Made by a program: the position numbers and the translations under genes. Below are positions 44,337 through 62,265 of a stretch of DNA of 64,000 bases, piece by piece. The stretch's first letter is position 1. Each line of letters begins with the position of its first letter. The DNA is taken from the NCBI RefSeq assembly GCF_003387075.1, contig NZ_QUMQ01000001.1:1302001-1366000 (forward strand). The letters are read 5' to 3'. Source of the DNA: Asanoa ferruginea (lineage in GTDB: Bacteria; Actinomycetota; Actinomycetes; Mycobacteriales; Micromonosporaceae). The notes beneath the pieces were generated by a model. The model saw nothing but the letters and a program-made list of their open reading frames with translations. It was not told the DNA's origin and did no database searches.

Positions 44337-44983
44337 CAGTTCTCCTCTTGCGCGGCTTCGGCCGGCACACCGAGGAACTCGTCCAGGGCGTCCTTGGTGA
44401 AGACCACGTCGTCGGCGACCAGCACGTCGTACGTGTTGAGCTGGCCGGCCTCGATCAGGTGCACCCGCGGCTCGTTGCGCAGCGAGAGCCAGTTGATCTC
44501 GTCGGTCGCGGTCAGCACCACGAGCACCCGCTTGGCCTGCGTCACCTTGGTGAGCGTGCCGAGCGCTGCCTTCGTGGAGGGCGCCTCGCCGGAGACGAAC
44601 GCCTCGACCACGTGGACGTGACCGCTGCGGGCCCGGTCGGAGAGGGCACCGCGGAGCGCGGCGGCCTTCATCTTCTTGGGCGTCCGCTGGCTGTAGTCAC
44701 GCGGAACCGGACCGTGGACAACGCCACCGCCGGTGAACTGCGGCGCCCGCAGTGAGCCCTGCCGGGCGCGGCCGGTGCCCTTCTGCTTGTAGGGCTTCTT
44801 GCCGCCGCCCCGGACCTCGCCGCGGGACTTGGCCTTGTGCGTGCCCTGGCGCGCGGCGGCCAGCTGGGCCACCACGACCTGGTGCATCAGCGGAATGTTG
44901 GCCTGCGCGTCGAAGATGTCAGCGGGCAGCTCCACAGAGCCGCTCTTGCCACCGTCGACGGTGATCACGTCGACCGCAGTCAT
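44336..44983 (-). CDS. rplD: 50S ribosomal protein L4 (uL4)
   Basis: Tunnel protein; in enterobacteria also the S10 operon autorepressor. It has 215 residues from ATG 44983 (a GTG one codon earlier would also overlap the rplC stop). [21 protein letters not shown], the loop [41 protein letters not shown], and [19 protein letters not shown] are present. Whether L4 acts on the structured rpsJ leader here is unknown. Confidence 0.98.
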   Translation of the reverse strand: MTAVDVITVDGGKSGSVELPADIFDAQANIPLMHQVVVAQLAAARQGTHKAKSRGEVRGGGKKPYKQKGTGRARQGSLRAPQFTGGGVVHGPVPRDYSQRTPKKMKAAALRGALSDRARSGHVHVVEAFVSGEAPSTKAALGTLTKVTQAKRVLVVLTATDEINWLSLRNEPRVHLIEAGQLNTYDVLVADDVVFTKDALDEFLGVPAEAAQEEN

Positions 44984-45642
44984 CACGCACCACCCTTCGT
45001 GGCCAGCACCTTCGCCGCCGAGCGGACCAGGATCAGCGCGCCCTTGGGGCCGGGAATGGCGCCCTTGACGAGCAGCAGGTTGTTCTCGGTGTCGACCGCC
45101 TGGATCGTCAGGTTCTGCACCGTGTAGCGGCGACCGCCCATGCGACCGGCCATCCGGACACCCTTGAACACGCGACCCGGGGTCGCGCAGGCGCCGATGG
45201 AGCCGGGCGAGCGGTGCTTGCGCTCGACGCCGTGGCTGGCCTTGAGGCCGTGGAAGCCGTGCCGCTTCATGACGCCGGCGAAGCCCTTGCCCTTGGTGCG
45301 GCCGGTCACGTCGATCGACGCGCCGGGCGCGAACGCCTCGACGGTGACCTCCTGGCCGAGCTCGTAGTCGCCGGCGTCGTTGGTACGCAGCTCGACGATG
45401 TGGCGCCGAGGTGCGACGCCCGCCTTCGCGTAGTGGCCGGACTTCGGCTTGTTGACCTTGCGCGGGTCGATCGCGCCGTAGGCCAGCTGGACGGCCGCGT
45501 AGCCGTCGTTGTCACCGGTGCGGACCTGGGTCACGACGCAGGGGCCGGCCTGGACCACGGTGACCGGAACAACACGGTTGTTGTCCCAGACCTGGGTCAT
45601 GCCGAGCTTGGCGCCCAGGATGCCCTTCACTTGCCTGTCCAT
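44983..45642 (-). CDS. rplC: 50S ribosomal protein L3 (uL3)
   Basis: Assembly initiator near the A-site, 219 residues from ATG 45642; AGGGA lies about 10 nt upstream. [41 protein letters not shown] and [23 protein letters not shown] are the family signatures. It is 13 bp after rpsJ. Confidence 0.99.
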   Translation of the reverse strand: MDRQVKGILGAKLGMTQVWDNNRVVPVTVVQAGPCVVTQVRTGDNDGYAAVQLAYGAIDPRKVNKPKSGHYAKAGVAPRRHIVELRTNDAGDYELGQEVTVEAFAPGASIDVTGRTKGKGFAGVMKRHGFHGLKASHGVERKHRSPGSIGACATPGRVFKGVRMAGRMGGRRYTVQNLTIQAVDTENNLLLVKGAIPGPKGALILVRSAAKVLATKGGA

Positions 45643-45655
45643 GAGTTCGCAGTCC

Positions 45656-45964
45656 CTACAGCTTGATCTCGATGTCGACACCGGCCGGCAGGTCGAGGCG
45701 CATCAGCGAGTCGACCGTCTTCGGCGTCGGGTCGATGATGTCGATCAGCCGCTTGTGCGTGCGCATCTCGAAGTGCTCGCGCGAGTCCTTGTATTTGTGC
45801 GGCGAGCGGATGACGCAGAAACGGTTGATCTCCGTGGGCAGCGGCACCGGGCCCGCGACCTGCGCCCCGGTGCGGGTCACCGTCTCGACGATCTTGCGCG
45901 CCGACGAGTCGACGACCTCGTGGTCGTAGGCCTTGAGCCGGATGCGGATCTTCTGTCCCGCCAT
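45656..45964 (-). CDS. rpsJ: 30S ribosomal protein S10 (uS10/NusE)
   Basis: Head protein that also binds NusB and NusG. It has 102 residues from ATG 45964. [41 protein letters not shown] and [24 protein letters not shown] are canonical. It is the first gene of the S10 cluster, preceded by a highly structured leader of about 250 nt. Confidence 0.99.
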
Positions 45965-46217
45965 GGTGGCTTCTGTTCCTTCTCTCGATGCCGCTCTTGT
46001 CGTGGGTTTGACCCCACTCCTCCGACCCCCGCGGTCGGGCGTGTCGTGCCCTGTGACCAGGCTCCGCCGCAAAGCGGCGGTGTCTTTCGGGGTCGGACGC
46101 CTCTGAAGGAGGCGCCACGCGCGAGGTGGCTGCTGAGCCATTTGTCGCCCCTCTCGGCGCCAAATGGCGCAGAGAGCGGACCGCCTAGGGGCCAGCAGCC
46201 ACCGTCGCGTACGCAAC
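45965..46217 (-). ncRNA. Structured 5' leader of the rpsJ (S10) operon, candidate regulatory RNA
   Basis: This 303-bp gap has no gene. In RNA sense it starts with GGTGGCTGCTG pairing with CAGCAGCCACC, about 55 nt apart. The enclosed part can form either GCGCC-ATTT-GGCGC or GCCATTTG with CAAATGGC, and these exclude each other. Downstream are CGCCTC/GAGGCG, CCGCCGC-ttt-GCGGCGG (46064-46080) and CCGACC/GGTCGG hairpins. The last contains a 19-nt sequence (46028-46046) identical to one in the rpsL leader. Regulation by an r-protein is inferred; I know no named family that this matches. Confidence 0.5.
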
Positions 46218-46223
46218 CTGACT

Positions 46224-46253
46224 AGTATGCCGGATCCAGCCCGGCAGACCTAA
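46224..46253 (-). promoter_or_regulatory. Candidate promoter of the S10 operon
   Basis: Minus strand TTAGGT (-35, 46253-46248), 18-nt spacer, CATACT (-10, 46229-46224). The spacer carries TGCCGG/CCGGCA (46228-46233 and 46241-46246), which may also act as the tuf terminator. The -35 is weak. Confidence 0.4.
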
Positions 46254-46267
46254 TCGGGGTTACCTGT

Positions 46268-47461
46268 TTACTTGATGATCTTCGTGACGCGACCAGCGCC
46301 GACCGTGCGACCACCCTCGCGAATCGCGAACTTGAGGTTTTCCTCCATCGCGATGGGCTGGATGAGCTTGACCGACATCGTGGTGTTGTCGCCCGGCATG
46401 ACCATCTCGGTGCCCTCGGGCAGCGTGACGACGCCGGTAACGTCCGTGGTGCGGAAGTAGAACTGCGGACGGTAGTTCTGGAAGAACGGGGTGTGCCGGC
46501 CACCCTCCTCCTTGGAGAGGATGTAGACGGTCGCCTCGAACTCGGTGTGCGGGGTGTTCGTGCCCGGCTTCACCACGACCATGCCGCGCTCGACCTCGTC
46601 GCGCTTGGTGCCGCGCAGCAGAAGGCCGACGTTCTCACCGGCGCGAGCGTCCTCAAGGGTCTTGCGGAACATCTCGATCGCGGTGACCTTGGTCTTGAAG
46701 CCCTTCTCCTTGATGCCAAGGAGCTCGACGTCCTCGTTCGGCAGGAGCACACCGCGCTCCACCCGACCGGTGACGACGGTGCCACGACCGGTGATCGTGA
46801 AGACGTCCTCGACGGGCATGAGGAACGGCTTCTCGATCTCGCGCTCGGGCTGCGGGATCGAGGTGTCGACCGCGTTCATCAGCTCCATGAGCTTGTCGGT
46901 CCACTCGGGGTCACCCTCGAGGGCCTTGAGCGCCGAGACACGCACGACCGGCAGGTCGTCGCCCGGGTATTCCTGCGCCGACAGCAGCTCGCGGACCTCG
47001 AGCTCGACGAGCTCGAGCAGCTCCTCGTCATCGACCATGTCGCTCTTGTTGAGCGCCACGACGATGTAGGGAACGCCGACCTGGCGAGCCAGCAGCACGT
47101 GCTCGCGGGTCTGCGGCATCGGGCCGTCGGTCGCCGCGACCACCAGGATCGCGCCGTCCATCTGCGCGGCACCGGTGATCATGTTCTTGATGTAGTCGGC
47201 GTGACCGGGGCAGTCGACGTGTGCGTAGTGCCGCGCCTCGGTCTGGTACTCGACGTGCGCGATCGAGATCGTGATGCCGCGGGCCTTCTCCTCCGGCGCC
47301 TTGTCGATCTCGTCGAACGGCGTGTAGGGGTTCAGGTCCGGCATCTTGTCGTGCAGGACCTTGGTGATGGCCGCGGTCAGCGTCGTCTTCCCGTGGTCGA
47401 TGTGACCAATGGTGCCGATGTTGACGTGCGGCTTAGTCCGCTCGAACTTCGCCTTCGCCAC
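46268..47461 (-). CDS. tuf: Elongation factor Tu
   Basis: GTPase delivering aminoacyl-tRNA to the ribosome. It has 397 residues from GTG 47461, with AGGAGG 6 nt upstream. Motifs: [14 protein letters not shown] (G1), [12 protein letters not shown] (G2), [12 protein letters not shown] (G3), NKSDMVDD (G4), and domains 2/3 with [13 protein letters not shown] and the ending [18 protein letters not shown]. It is 113 bp after fusA, with a hairpin at the junction. Confidence 0.99.
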   Translation of the reverse strand: MAKAKFERTKPHVNIGTIGHIDHGKTTLTAAITKVLHDKMPDLNPYTPFDEIDKAPEEKARGITISIAHVEYQTEARHYAHVDCPGHADYIKNMITGAAQMDGAILVVAATDGPMPQTREHVLLARQVGVPYIVVALNKSDMVDDEELLELVELEVRELLSAQEYPGDDLPVVRVSALKALEGDPEWTDKLMELMNAVDTSIPQPEREIEKPFLMPVEDVFTITGRGTVVTGRVERGVLLPNEDVELLGIKEKGFKTKVTAIEMFRKTLEDARAGENVGLLLRGTKRDEVERGMVVVKPGTNTPHTEFEATVYILSKEEGGRHTPFFQNYRPQFYFRTTDVTGVVTLPEGTEMVMPGDNTTMSVKLIQPIAMEENLKFAIREGGRTVGAGRVTKIIK

Positions 47462-47536
47462 TGGTGTCCTCCTCAAGGACTTCTTGTTCCGTACGTCCTC
47501 GGCACCCTATGGCACCGACGACACTGTCCACTTGGT

Positions 47537-47566
47537 GGGTGCTGGGACGATGAAGCCCCAGCACCC
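47537..47566 (-). other. Intercistronic hairpin, fusA-tuf gap
   Basis: GGGTGCTGGG (47537-47546) and CCCAGCACCC (47557-47566) form a perfect 10-bp stem with a 10-nt loop, beginning 9 bp after the fusA stop. No U-tract follows. It may tune the tuf:fusA ratio by partial termination or by stabilising 3' ends. Confidence 0.6.
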
Positions 47567-47574
47567 TCACACAG

Positions 47575-49671
<2,097 letters not shown>

Positions 49672-49707
49672 TTCAATCCCTCTTCGTCGTCGTCGTTCGG
49701 CGGTGTG

Positions 49708-50181
49708 TTACCACCGGTAGTGAGCGAAGGCCTTGTTGGACTCCGCCATCTTGTGCGTGTCCTCGCGCCGCTTCACGGCGGCACCGAGACCGTTGCTGGC
49801 GTCGAGCAACTCGTTCATCAGCCGCTCGATCATGGTCTTCTCCCGGCGGGCCTTCGAGTACTGCACCAGCCAGCGCAGACCAAGGGTGGTCTGGCGCGGG
49901 GTGCGCACCTCGATCGGCACCTGGTAGGTGGCGCCACCGACGCGGCGGCTCTTCACCTCGATGGCCGGCTTCACGTTGTCCATCGCGCGCTTGAGGATGA
50001 CGACGGGATCGGTGCCGCCGCTCTTCTCACGGGCGCCTTCGAGAGCGCCGTACACGATGCGCTCGGCGAGCTGACGCTTGCCGCGCATCAGGATCTTGTT
50101 GACCAGCTGGGTGACCAGCGGCGAGTTGTAAACCGGGTCCGCGACCAGCGGACGGCGCGGAGCGGGGCCCTTACGCGGCAT
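49708..50181 (-). CDS. rpsG: 30S ribosomal protein S7 (uS7)
   Basis: Head assembly initiator, and str operon repressor in E. coli. It has 157 residues from ATG 50181: [61 protein letters not shown] and [21 protein letters not shown]. It starts 1 bp after the rpsL stop. Confidence 0.99.
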   Translation of the reverse strand: MPRKGPAPRRPLVADPVYNSPLVTQLVNKILMRGKRQLAERIVYGALEGAREKSGGTDPVVILKRAMDNVKPAIEVKSRRVGGATYQVPIEVRTPRQTTLGLRWLVQYSKARREKTMIERLMNELLDASNGLGAAVKRREDTHKMAESNKAFAHYRW

Positions 50182-50182
50182 G

Positions 50183-50557
50183 TCAGCTCTTCTCCTTCTT
50201 GGCGCCGTAACGGCTGCGGGCCTGCTTGCGGTTGCGGACACCCTGGGTGTCGAGCGAGCCACGCACGATCTTGTAACGAACGCCGGGAAGGTCCTTCACG
50301 CGGCCGCCACGCACGAGCACGATCGAGTGCTCCTGGAGGTTGTGGCCGACGCCAGGGATGTAGGCGGTCACTTCGATCTGGCTGCTCAGCTTGACGCGAG
50401 CGACCTTGCGAAGAGCCGAGTTGGGCTTCTTCGGGGTGGTGGTGTAGACGCGAGTGCAGACGCCCCGCCGCTGCGGGCTGCCCTTGAGCGCGGGTGTCTT
50501 GGTTTTGGTCGTCTTTGCCTGCCGGCCCTTGCGGACCAGCTGCTGAATCGTGGGCAC
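50183..50557 (-). CDS. rpsL: 30S ribosomal protein S12 (uS12)
   Basis: Decoding-centre protein of 124 residues from GTG 50557. [44 protein letters not shown] and [30 protein letters not shown] are present. The lysines whose change gives streptomycin resistance (in TPKKPNS and GRVKDLP) are wild type. First gene of rpsL-rpsG-fusA-tuf, after a leader of about 260 nt. Confidence 0.99.
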   Translation of the reverse strand: MPTIQQLVRKGRQAKTTKTKTPALKGSPQRRGVCTRVYTTTPKKPNSALRKVARVKLSSQIEVTAYIPGVGHNLQEHSIVLVRGGRVKDLPGVRYKIVRGSLDTQGVRNRKQARSRYGAKKEKS

Positions 50558-50820
50558 CGGGTTTTCCGCTCCCTTCGGCCGCTTCCTAGCAGCCGCGCCG
50601 TCGCCATAACCGCCCGAATGAACGGTTCTCTTACAACTCCCACCGGGCCACGTGCTCCCGGTACCCGCGGTCGGGCGTGTCGGCCTCTCCACGGTCCCCG
50701 TGCGCGCTGACGCGAGCCCGGGTTTTCTGCCATTGTCGTGCTCGCGCACTCGGCGGCTTGTCGCTGCCTGGCCAGAACGGTGCGCGCACGCACGGATTGC
50801 CCGGGCGAGCCCGGGCACGA
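50558..50820 (-). ncRNA. Long 5' leader of the rpsL operon with a 19-nt box shared with the rpsJ leader
   Basis: No gene is seen between rpsL and 50944. The leader from about 50820 to 50558 holds GCCCGGG-ctc-GCCCGGGC near its 5' end. It also holds the sequence CGACACGCCCGACCGCGGG (50682-50664 in RNA sense), identical to that in the rpsJ leader, and an AACCG/CGGTT hairpin nearer rpsL. Function is inferred from the match and the GC-rich pairing. Confidence 0.45.
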
Positions 50821-50827
50821 AAGGAAA

Positions 50828-50856
50828 GAGTACCGATCGTCAGCGCACAGGTCAAA
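50828..50856 (-). promoter_or_regulatory. Promoter of the rpsL (str) operon
   Basis: Minus strand TTGACC (-35, 50856-50851), exactly 17 nt, then TACTCT (-10, 50833-50828). This is close to the actinobacterial housekeeping sigma consensus and lies in the gene-free stretch upstream of rpsL. Transcription would start near 50821. Confidence 0.75.
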
Positions 50857-50943
50857 ACCCCCTGTGCCACCCGCGATCAGGCCCTACCGCAGTCAATTGT
50901 AGCGACTGCTCCGGGAGACTGCCGAGCCAGGCGTCGTGCCCGG

Positions 50944-51426
50944 TTACGCGGCAAGTTGCAGGGCGAGCGCGGCCACGAACGCGACCACCGCGATGACCAA
51001 CCCGGCGATGCCGCAGATGAACCCGGCCGACGCCAGTCCCTGCCCCTGGAACCGCATCGAGGCGGCCGGACCTACCCGCCGGATCTGCCGCCGGGCCAAC
51101 ACGCCGAGCGCCACCCCCGCGGTTCCCGCCGCCACCGCCAGCACCGTGAACGCTCCCGCGGCCCAGGCGCCCCACCCGGCGTCGGCACCGACCAGCCCGA
51201 AGCAGAGCACCACGAAGGCCACGACGATCGCGGCGATGCCCGCGACCAGGGCTCCGATGGCCAGCCCCGAGGTCGCCGGCGCCACCTCGAGATGCACGAC
51301 ACCGAAGACGGTGCCCGGAACAGAATCGACGCGGCGGGTGCGTTGCTGCGCGTCAGTCGGCGGCGGCGGCACCGAAAGAGGTCGCGGTTGATTCACCGGG
51401 TAAGACGGTCCGCCCTGCTGCGCCAC
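50944..51426 (-). CDS. DUF4190-like membrane protein
   Basis: Protein of 160 residues from GTG 51426. A Pro/Gln-rich cytoplasmic N-terminus (NQPRPLSVPPPPTDAQQ) is followed by SGLAIGALVAGIAAIVVAFVVL, WAAGAFTVLAVAAGTAGVALGVLARRQIRRVG and GQGLASAGFICGIAGLVIAVVA. That alternation of four small-residue-rich helices with a Gly motif is typical of DUF4190. Function unknown. An upstream extension to 51486 would overlap the paralogue and was trimmed. It sits 25 bp after that paralogue. Confidence 0.8.
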   Translation of the reverse strand: MAQQGGPSYPVNQPRPLSVPPPPTDAQQRTRRVDSVPGTVFGVVHLEVAPATSGLAIGALVAGIAAIVVAFVVLCFGLVGADAGWGAWAAGAFTVLAVAAGTAGVALGVLARRQIRRVGPAASMRFQGQGLASAGFICGIAGLVIAVVAFVAALALQLAA

Positions 51427-51451
51427 CCAACGAGCATGCCATGCCGGCCGG

Positions 51452-51790
51452 TCAGTCGACGCCGGGCGCGTAGTCCTGGACGCCACCGGTCCAGTGCAGG
51501 ACCCCGATCACGATCGCGACGACCACGGTGACCAGGCACAGCATGATGCCGGTCCAGGCCAGCCGCTCGCCGCGGCGGATCCAGTCGCTCCCGGTCAGAT
51601 AGCCGCCGGAGGCGAAGGCCTCCCGGCGCGCCTGCCGAGCCAGCAACAGGGCGATGGTGGCGGGCACGATCCCACCGACGAGCAACCCGGCGATGGCACC
51701 GGCCAGCCCGAGCCCGAAGACCGCGCCGGCCTTGGTGGACCGGATCGGATCCGGATCGAGCGGATGCCGCGTCACCTGCGTCGGTTGCAC
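51452..51790 (-). CDS. DUF4190-like membrane protein (paralogue)
   Basis: Protein of 112 residues with RSTKAGAVFGLGLAGAIAGLLVGGIVPATIALLLARQARREA and a second hydrophobic part ERLAWTGIMLCLVTVVVAIVIGVLHW. It resembles its downstream neighbour in layout, and the two probably form a membrane pair in one transcription unit. Function unknown. It is divergent from the phosphotransferase gene 46 bp away. Confidence 0.8.
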   Translation of the reverse strand: MQPTQVTRHPLDPDPIRSTKAGAVFGLGLAGAIAGLLVGGIVPATIALLLARQARREAFASGGYLTGSDWIRRGERLAWTGIMLCLVTVVVAIVIGVLHWTGGVQDYAPGVD

Positions 51791-51836
51791 GAACCCGACC
51801 CTATCCGCCCGGGACGGCCACCAGCATCATGATCGG

Positions 51837-52523
51837 GTGACCGACTGGCTCCCCGTGTCGACGGGCAAGTCCGGCGCCCGCGTCTGGCGCGGCGATGGCC
51901 ACTACCGCAAGGAAGGCCCGCCGGCCGAGATCGCCGCGGAGGCCGACCGCCTGACCTGGCTCGGCGGCCAGGGCTTCCCCTGCCCGTCGGTCGTCGACCA
52001 TTCGCCGGGGCGCCTCATCACCACGGCCCTTCCGGGCCGCGCCGGCGACGACCCCGGTTGGCCGGACTGGATGCGCCCCCGGCTGGCCGCCGGCCTCGGC
52101 GAACTGCTCCGCAGGTTGCACGCCCTCCCGGTGTCGGAGTGCCCGTTCGACCACACGCTGGCCCGGACGATCCCCGAGGCCGAGACCGCCGAGGTCGACC
52201 TGACCGACCTCGACCCGAACCACGCCGGCTGGTCCGGTGACCGCCTGCTGCGGGAGTTGCACGCGACCCGCCCGGCAACCCCGGAAGACCTGGTCGTCGG
52301 CCACGGCGACCCGACCCGGGCCAACGTCCTCTTCGCCGCCGACGGCACACCCACCGGCATGGTCGACGTCTCCCGCCTGGGCGTGGCCGACCGCCACAAC
52401 GACCTGGCGATCGCCACCCGAAGCTTCACCGCCTGGTCACCGAACCTTCTTGCCGCCTACGGTGTCCCCGACCCCGACCCGGCGAAGATCACCTTCTACC
52501 GCCTGCTCGACGAGTTCTGCTGA
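51837..52523 (+). CDS. Aminoglycoside phosphotransferase (APH(3')-like) family protein
   Basis: Small-molecule kinase fold, 228 residues from GTG 51837. The Brenner motif LVVGHGDPTRANVLF supplies the catalytic Asp and metal Asn. GMVDVSRLGVADRHNDLAIATR is the DFG-like metal loop, nearly the APH(3') pattern DCGRLGVADRYQD, and FYRLLDEFC closes the chain as in APH(3'). The N-lobe is shorter than in characterised APH(3') enzymes (about 264 residues), with the likely ATP lysine in HYRKEG. It could phosphorylate an aminoglycoside or another hydroxyl substrate. Resistance is plausible but unproved. Confidence 0.88.
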   Translation: MTDWLPVSTGKSGARVWRGDGHYRKEGPPAEIAAEADRLTWLGGQGFPCPSVVDHSPGRLITTALPGRAGDDPGWPDWMRPRLAAGLGELLRRLHALPVSECPFDHTLARTIPEAETAEVDLTDLDPNHAGWSGDRLLRELHATRPATPEDLVVGHGDPTRANVLFAADGTPTGMVDVSRLGVADRHNDLAIATRSFTAWSPNLLAAYGVPDPDPAKITFYRLLDEFC

Positions 52524-53029
52524 CCGTCGACGAAGTCGACCACCGCGCCGAGGTCGGGCTGATAGCCGTCGGTCGTGTCCACATCGAGCTCCGGCACGGG
52601 CAGCGCGATCCGCTCGAAGCCGGGCACGCTCCACTGCCCGTCGGCATGCGCCGGCCGCCGCCGCTCACCCATCCGCCGGGCCGCGACCGCGGGATCGACG
52701 TGACATTGGATGACCCGGAGCTGCGCCAGGGGCCTTAGCGGCTCCAGCCCCGGCCGCCACAGCCGGTCCTGAAAGGCGGCCTCGGCGACCGTCGTCACGC
52801 CGGCGCTGAGCAGCAGCCGCAGCAGGTCGAAGAAGACCGGCAGGGTCCGCATCGTCAGCGGGTCGCTGGGTGCGGCGACGAAGCCGGGCGTCGCGTGCGC
52901 CATCCCCTCCTTGATCTCGTCCCGGGAGACAACGGGACACCCGACCGCGCGACCGATCGCGTGGGCCAGCGTGGTCTTGCCGCTCCCCGGCGGTCCGCTG
53001 ACAACAACAAGCGTGGGTAGACCCGTCAC
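52496..53029 (-). CDS. P-loop kinase-like ATPase (AAA_33/Zeta-like)
   Basis: Protein of 177 residues from GTG 53029. TLVVVSGPPGSGKTTLAHAIG has Walker A at residues 12-20. VVSRDEIKEGMAH provides the acceptor-side Asp, VTTVAEAAFQDRLWRPGL is the middle segment, and LRVIQCHVDPAVAARRMGERRR contains the lid arginines. This is the small kinase family that includes gluconate, chloramphenicol and Zeta kinases; the substrate is not assignable. No antitoxin gene adjoins it. It overlaps the convergent phosphotransferase by 28 nt. Confidence 0.85.
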   Translation of the reverse strand: MTGLPTLVVVSGPPGSGKTTLAHAIGRAVGCPVVSRDEIKEGMAHATPGFVAAPSDPLTMRTLPVFFDLLRLLLSAGVTTVAEAAFQDRLWRPGLEPLRPLAQLRVIQCHVDPAVAARRMGERRRPAHADGQWSVPGFERIALPVPELDVDTTDGYQPDLGAVVDFVDGQQNSSSRR

Positions 53030-53169
53030 TGCTCGGTTATATCCCGCATGGCCTTCCAGGGTTTGGCCGTGACCAGCGGCGGAGGTGGCAGGGACGGGCC
53101 CCTCGGGCCCGGCCCGGTCTCCGGCGGGAGCAACGGTCCGGACCGGACGCGGACCCGGGCAACGCAAAA

Positions 53170-53197
53170 GGCGCCCTCCCCCGAAGGGGAGAGCGCC
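53170..53197 (-). terminator. Intrinsic terminator of rpoBC
   Basis: GGCGC-c-CTCCCC (53170-53181) pairs with GGGGAG-a-GCGCC around a CGAA-type loop. The minus strand continues TTTTGCG after the stem, a short U-tract. It lies 17 bp past the rpoC stop. Confidence 0.85.
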
Positions 53198-53214
53198 CTG
53201 AGCGTCAGACCTGA

Positions 53215-57105
<3,891 letters not shown>

Positions 57106-57151
57106 TTTATGTCCCTCGAGTCTGTCGTTGCACTTTATCTACCGGGCGGGG

Positions 57152-57179
57152 GGAGCCGGGGCCTGTCGGCCCCGGCTCC
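57152..57179 (-). other. Perfect hairpin in the rpoB-rpoC gap
   Basis: GGAGCCGGGGCC (57152-57163) and GGCCCCGGCTCC (57168-57179) form a 12-bp perfect stem with a 4-nt loop, only 3 nt after the rpoB stop. rpoB and rpoC must be co-expressed, so this is unlikely to be a full terminator. An RNA-processing or stabilising role is more likely. Confidence 0.65.
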
Positions 57180-57182
57180 GAC

Positions 57183-60614
<3,432 letters not shown>

Positions 60615-60740
60615 GATGCGTCCTTCCGAGGACCGGTGGTGCTAAACGGCCGTTGTTCGTGCAGTCCGACGGGCCCTCCCCGCAAACGTCCAGATGGACA
60701 TTACGGACAGGGTCAAAGACGGAAGACACGGCAAACTAGC

Positions 60741-60769
60741 AGTGTAGCCGAACGGCTAACCGCTGTCCA
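60741..60769 (-). promoter_or_regulatory. Proximal rpoB promoter
   Basis: Minus strand TGGACA (-35, 60769-60764), 17 nt, TACACT (-10, 60746-60741); start near 60735, about 120 nt before rpoB. A palindrome TAGCCG-aa-CGGCTA (60745-60758) overlaps the -10 box and part of the spacer. Confidence 0.7.
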
Positions 60770-60919
60770 GCCCACAGCGCAGCAGGCCGCGGAGCGTGTC
60801 TTCGGGGCGCTTATCGCGCCTCCCTGGCCGCTCAGAACGCGTCTTCTGCACCTCGATGGGGTGTGGTGTCCCATACCCAACCGGTGGCTGTTGCAAGCGC
60901 GGAAGGTCTTGCTGATAGC

Positions 60920-60948
60920 AGCGTGCCTGTAAGCACACTCCGCGTCAA
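60920..60948 (-). promoter_or_regulatory. Distal rpoB promoter candidate
   Basis: Minus strand TTGACG (-35, 60948-60943), 17 nt, CACGCT (-10, 60925-60920). The -10 is weaker than that of the proximal promoter. Both lie in the gene-free 468-bp stretch between rplL and rpoB. Confidence 0.45.
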
Positions 60949-60997
60949 GGGTTCTGACGCGGGTCGGACCAGGTCTTTGAACTTGATCCGATTCCAG

Positions 60998-61072
60998 CCT
61001 ACGCCGACGGGCGGCGGCCCATGACCGGAAGCCGTCGTGCCGCTCCAGGTCTGGACCACCGCCCGTCGTAGG
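60998..61072 (-). other. Large stem-loop in the rplL-rpoB gap
   Basis: CCTAC-(GCC)-GACGGGCGG (60998-61014) pairs with CCGCCCGTC-GTAGG (61059-61072), 14 bp with one bulge. The 44-nt apical region can fold further (CCAG/CTGG). It starts 10 nt after the rplL stop. As in other bacteria with an rplL-rpoB attenuator/RNase III site, it probably sets the r-protein to polymerase ratio; here that is inferred. Confidence 0.6.
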
Positions 61073-61082
61073 CGGGTGGAAC

Positions 61083-61469
61083 CTACTTCATGGTGACCTT
61101 GGCGCCCTCGGCCTCGAGCTTGGCCTTGGCCTTCTCCGCGGTCTCCTTGTTGGCCTTCTCCAGGACGGCCTTCGGCGCGGCCTCGACCAGGTCCTTGGCC
61201 TCCTTGAGGCCCAGACCGGTCAGCTCACGCACGACCTTGATGACCTGGATCTTCTTGCCGCCGTCGGCGTCGAGGATGACGTCGAACTCGTCCTGCTCCA
61301 CGGCCTCTTCGGCAGCGGCGCCGCCGCCGGCCGGGCCCGCGGCGACCGCAACCGGGGCGGCGGCCTTGACGTCGAAGGTGTCCTCGAACTGCTTCACGAA
61401 CTCGGAGAGCTCGATCAGCGTCATCTCCTTGAACGCGTCGAGCAGCTCGTCGGTGCTGAGCTTCGCCAT
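61083..61469 (-). CDS. rplL: 50S ribosomal protein L7/L12 (bL12)
   Basis: Stalk protein recruiting translation GTPases, 128 residues. The N-terminal dimerisation domain [31 protein letters not shown] is followed by an Ala/Gly-rich hinge ([16 protein letters not shown]) and the C-terminal domain [44 protein letters not shown]. It is 42 bp after rplJ. Confidence 0.99.
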   Translation of the reverse strand: MAKLSTDELLDAFKEMTLIELSEFVKQFEDTFDVKAAAPVAVAAGPAGGGAAAEEAVEQDEFDVILDADGGKKIQVIKVVRELTGLGLKEAKDLVEAAPKAVLEKANKETAEKAKAKLEAEGAKVTMK

Positions 61470-61511
61470 GTTTCCTTACCTCTTCTGGTAGATCGTGGGT
61501 CGGTGGTGCGC

Positions 61512-62066
61512 TCAGGCCGCTTCCGCGGCCGGTGCGCCTTCCTGCTCGCGCTTGTCCTGCAGAGCGGCGACCGTGCGAACGGTCTTCGACAACGGCGCCT
61601 GGAACAGGGCCGCGGCCTTGGCCAGGTTGGCCTTCATCCCACCGGCCAGCTTGGCCAGCAGCACCTCTCGGGACTCGAGATCGGCGAGACGGTTGACCTC
61701 AGCGGCCGTGATCGTCTTGCCCTCGAAAACTCCGCCCTTGATGATCAGAAGCGGGTTGGCCTTCGCGAACTCGCGCAGACCCTTCGCCGCTTCAACGACA
61801 TCGCCGGAGACGAAGGTGAGCGCGGTAGGACCGGTGAACAACGCCTCGAGGCCGTCAATCCCTGCCTCCGACGCCGCCCGCTTGGCCAAGGTGTTCTTGG
61901 CAACCGAGTAGGTAGCGTCCTTGCCCAGTGAGCGCCGCAGCGTAGTCAGCTGCGAGACCGTCAGACCGCGGTACTCGGTCAGCACGGTGGCGCCCGAGCT
62001 ACGGAACCGCTCGGTGAGCTCGGCGACGGCAGTGGCCTTGTCGGCCCGAACCGGCTTGTCCGCCAT
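61512..62066 (-). CDS. rplJ: 50S ribosomal protein L10 (uL10)
   Basis: Stalk base that carries L7/L12 dimers and autoregulates its own mRNA. It has 184 residues: [52 protein letters not shown], then the C-terminal L12-binding helix region [35 protein letters not shown] lies just before the ATG. The upstream L10 leader and attenuator fit feedback control. Confidence 0.99.
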   Translation of the reverse strand: MADKPVRADKATAVAELTERFRSSGATVLTEYRGLTVSQLTTLRRSLGKDATYSVAKNTLAKRAASEAGIDGLEALFTGPTALTFVSGDVVEAAKGLREFAKANPLLIIKGGVFEGKTITAAEVNRLADLESREVLLAKLAGGMKANLAKAAALFQAPLSKTVRTVAALQDKREQEGAPAAEAA

Positions 62067-62110
62067 GTCCCTCCTTCCAAATGCTCGAAGCTGGTTGGCT
62101 CCGGCAAACG

Positions 62111-62265
62111 AAAACGCCCCGGCGCAGGGCGCACGGGGCGGGAGGCGACTTGGGGCCGCTGACTCACGAACCGTCCAGCCTGCGCGGGCCGCCCACGATT
62201 TGCGGGGCCTTCGATCGCGCCTGACGGCACGATGACCAGCGGTCTCTGGTGGAACTTCGTGTTGA
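62111..62265 (-). ncRNA. L10 leader RNA with attenuator hairpin
   Basis: In RNA sense the leader carries GACCGCTGGTC, whose CCGCTG (62242-62237) pairs with CAGCGG (62161-62156) to close the L10-binding region. The conserved-type GGCGGCCCGCGCAGGC segment is inside. It ends in an intrinsic terminator, CGCCCCG/CGGGGCG (62140-62115) followed by TTTTCGTTT. This arrangement is that of the Rfam L10_leader class: excess L10-(L12)4 binding favours termination. The named class is from memory; pairing is seen. Confidence 0.75.
62115..62140 (-). terminator. Attenuator terminator of the L10 leader
   Basis: CGCCCCG and CGGGGCG flank a 12-nt loop and are followed on the minus strand by TTTTCGTTT (62114-62106). 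It lies about 50 nt before the rplJ ATG, so it must be bypassed for rplJ expression. Confidence 0.75.
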
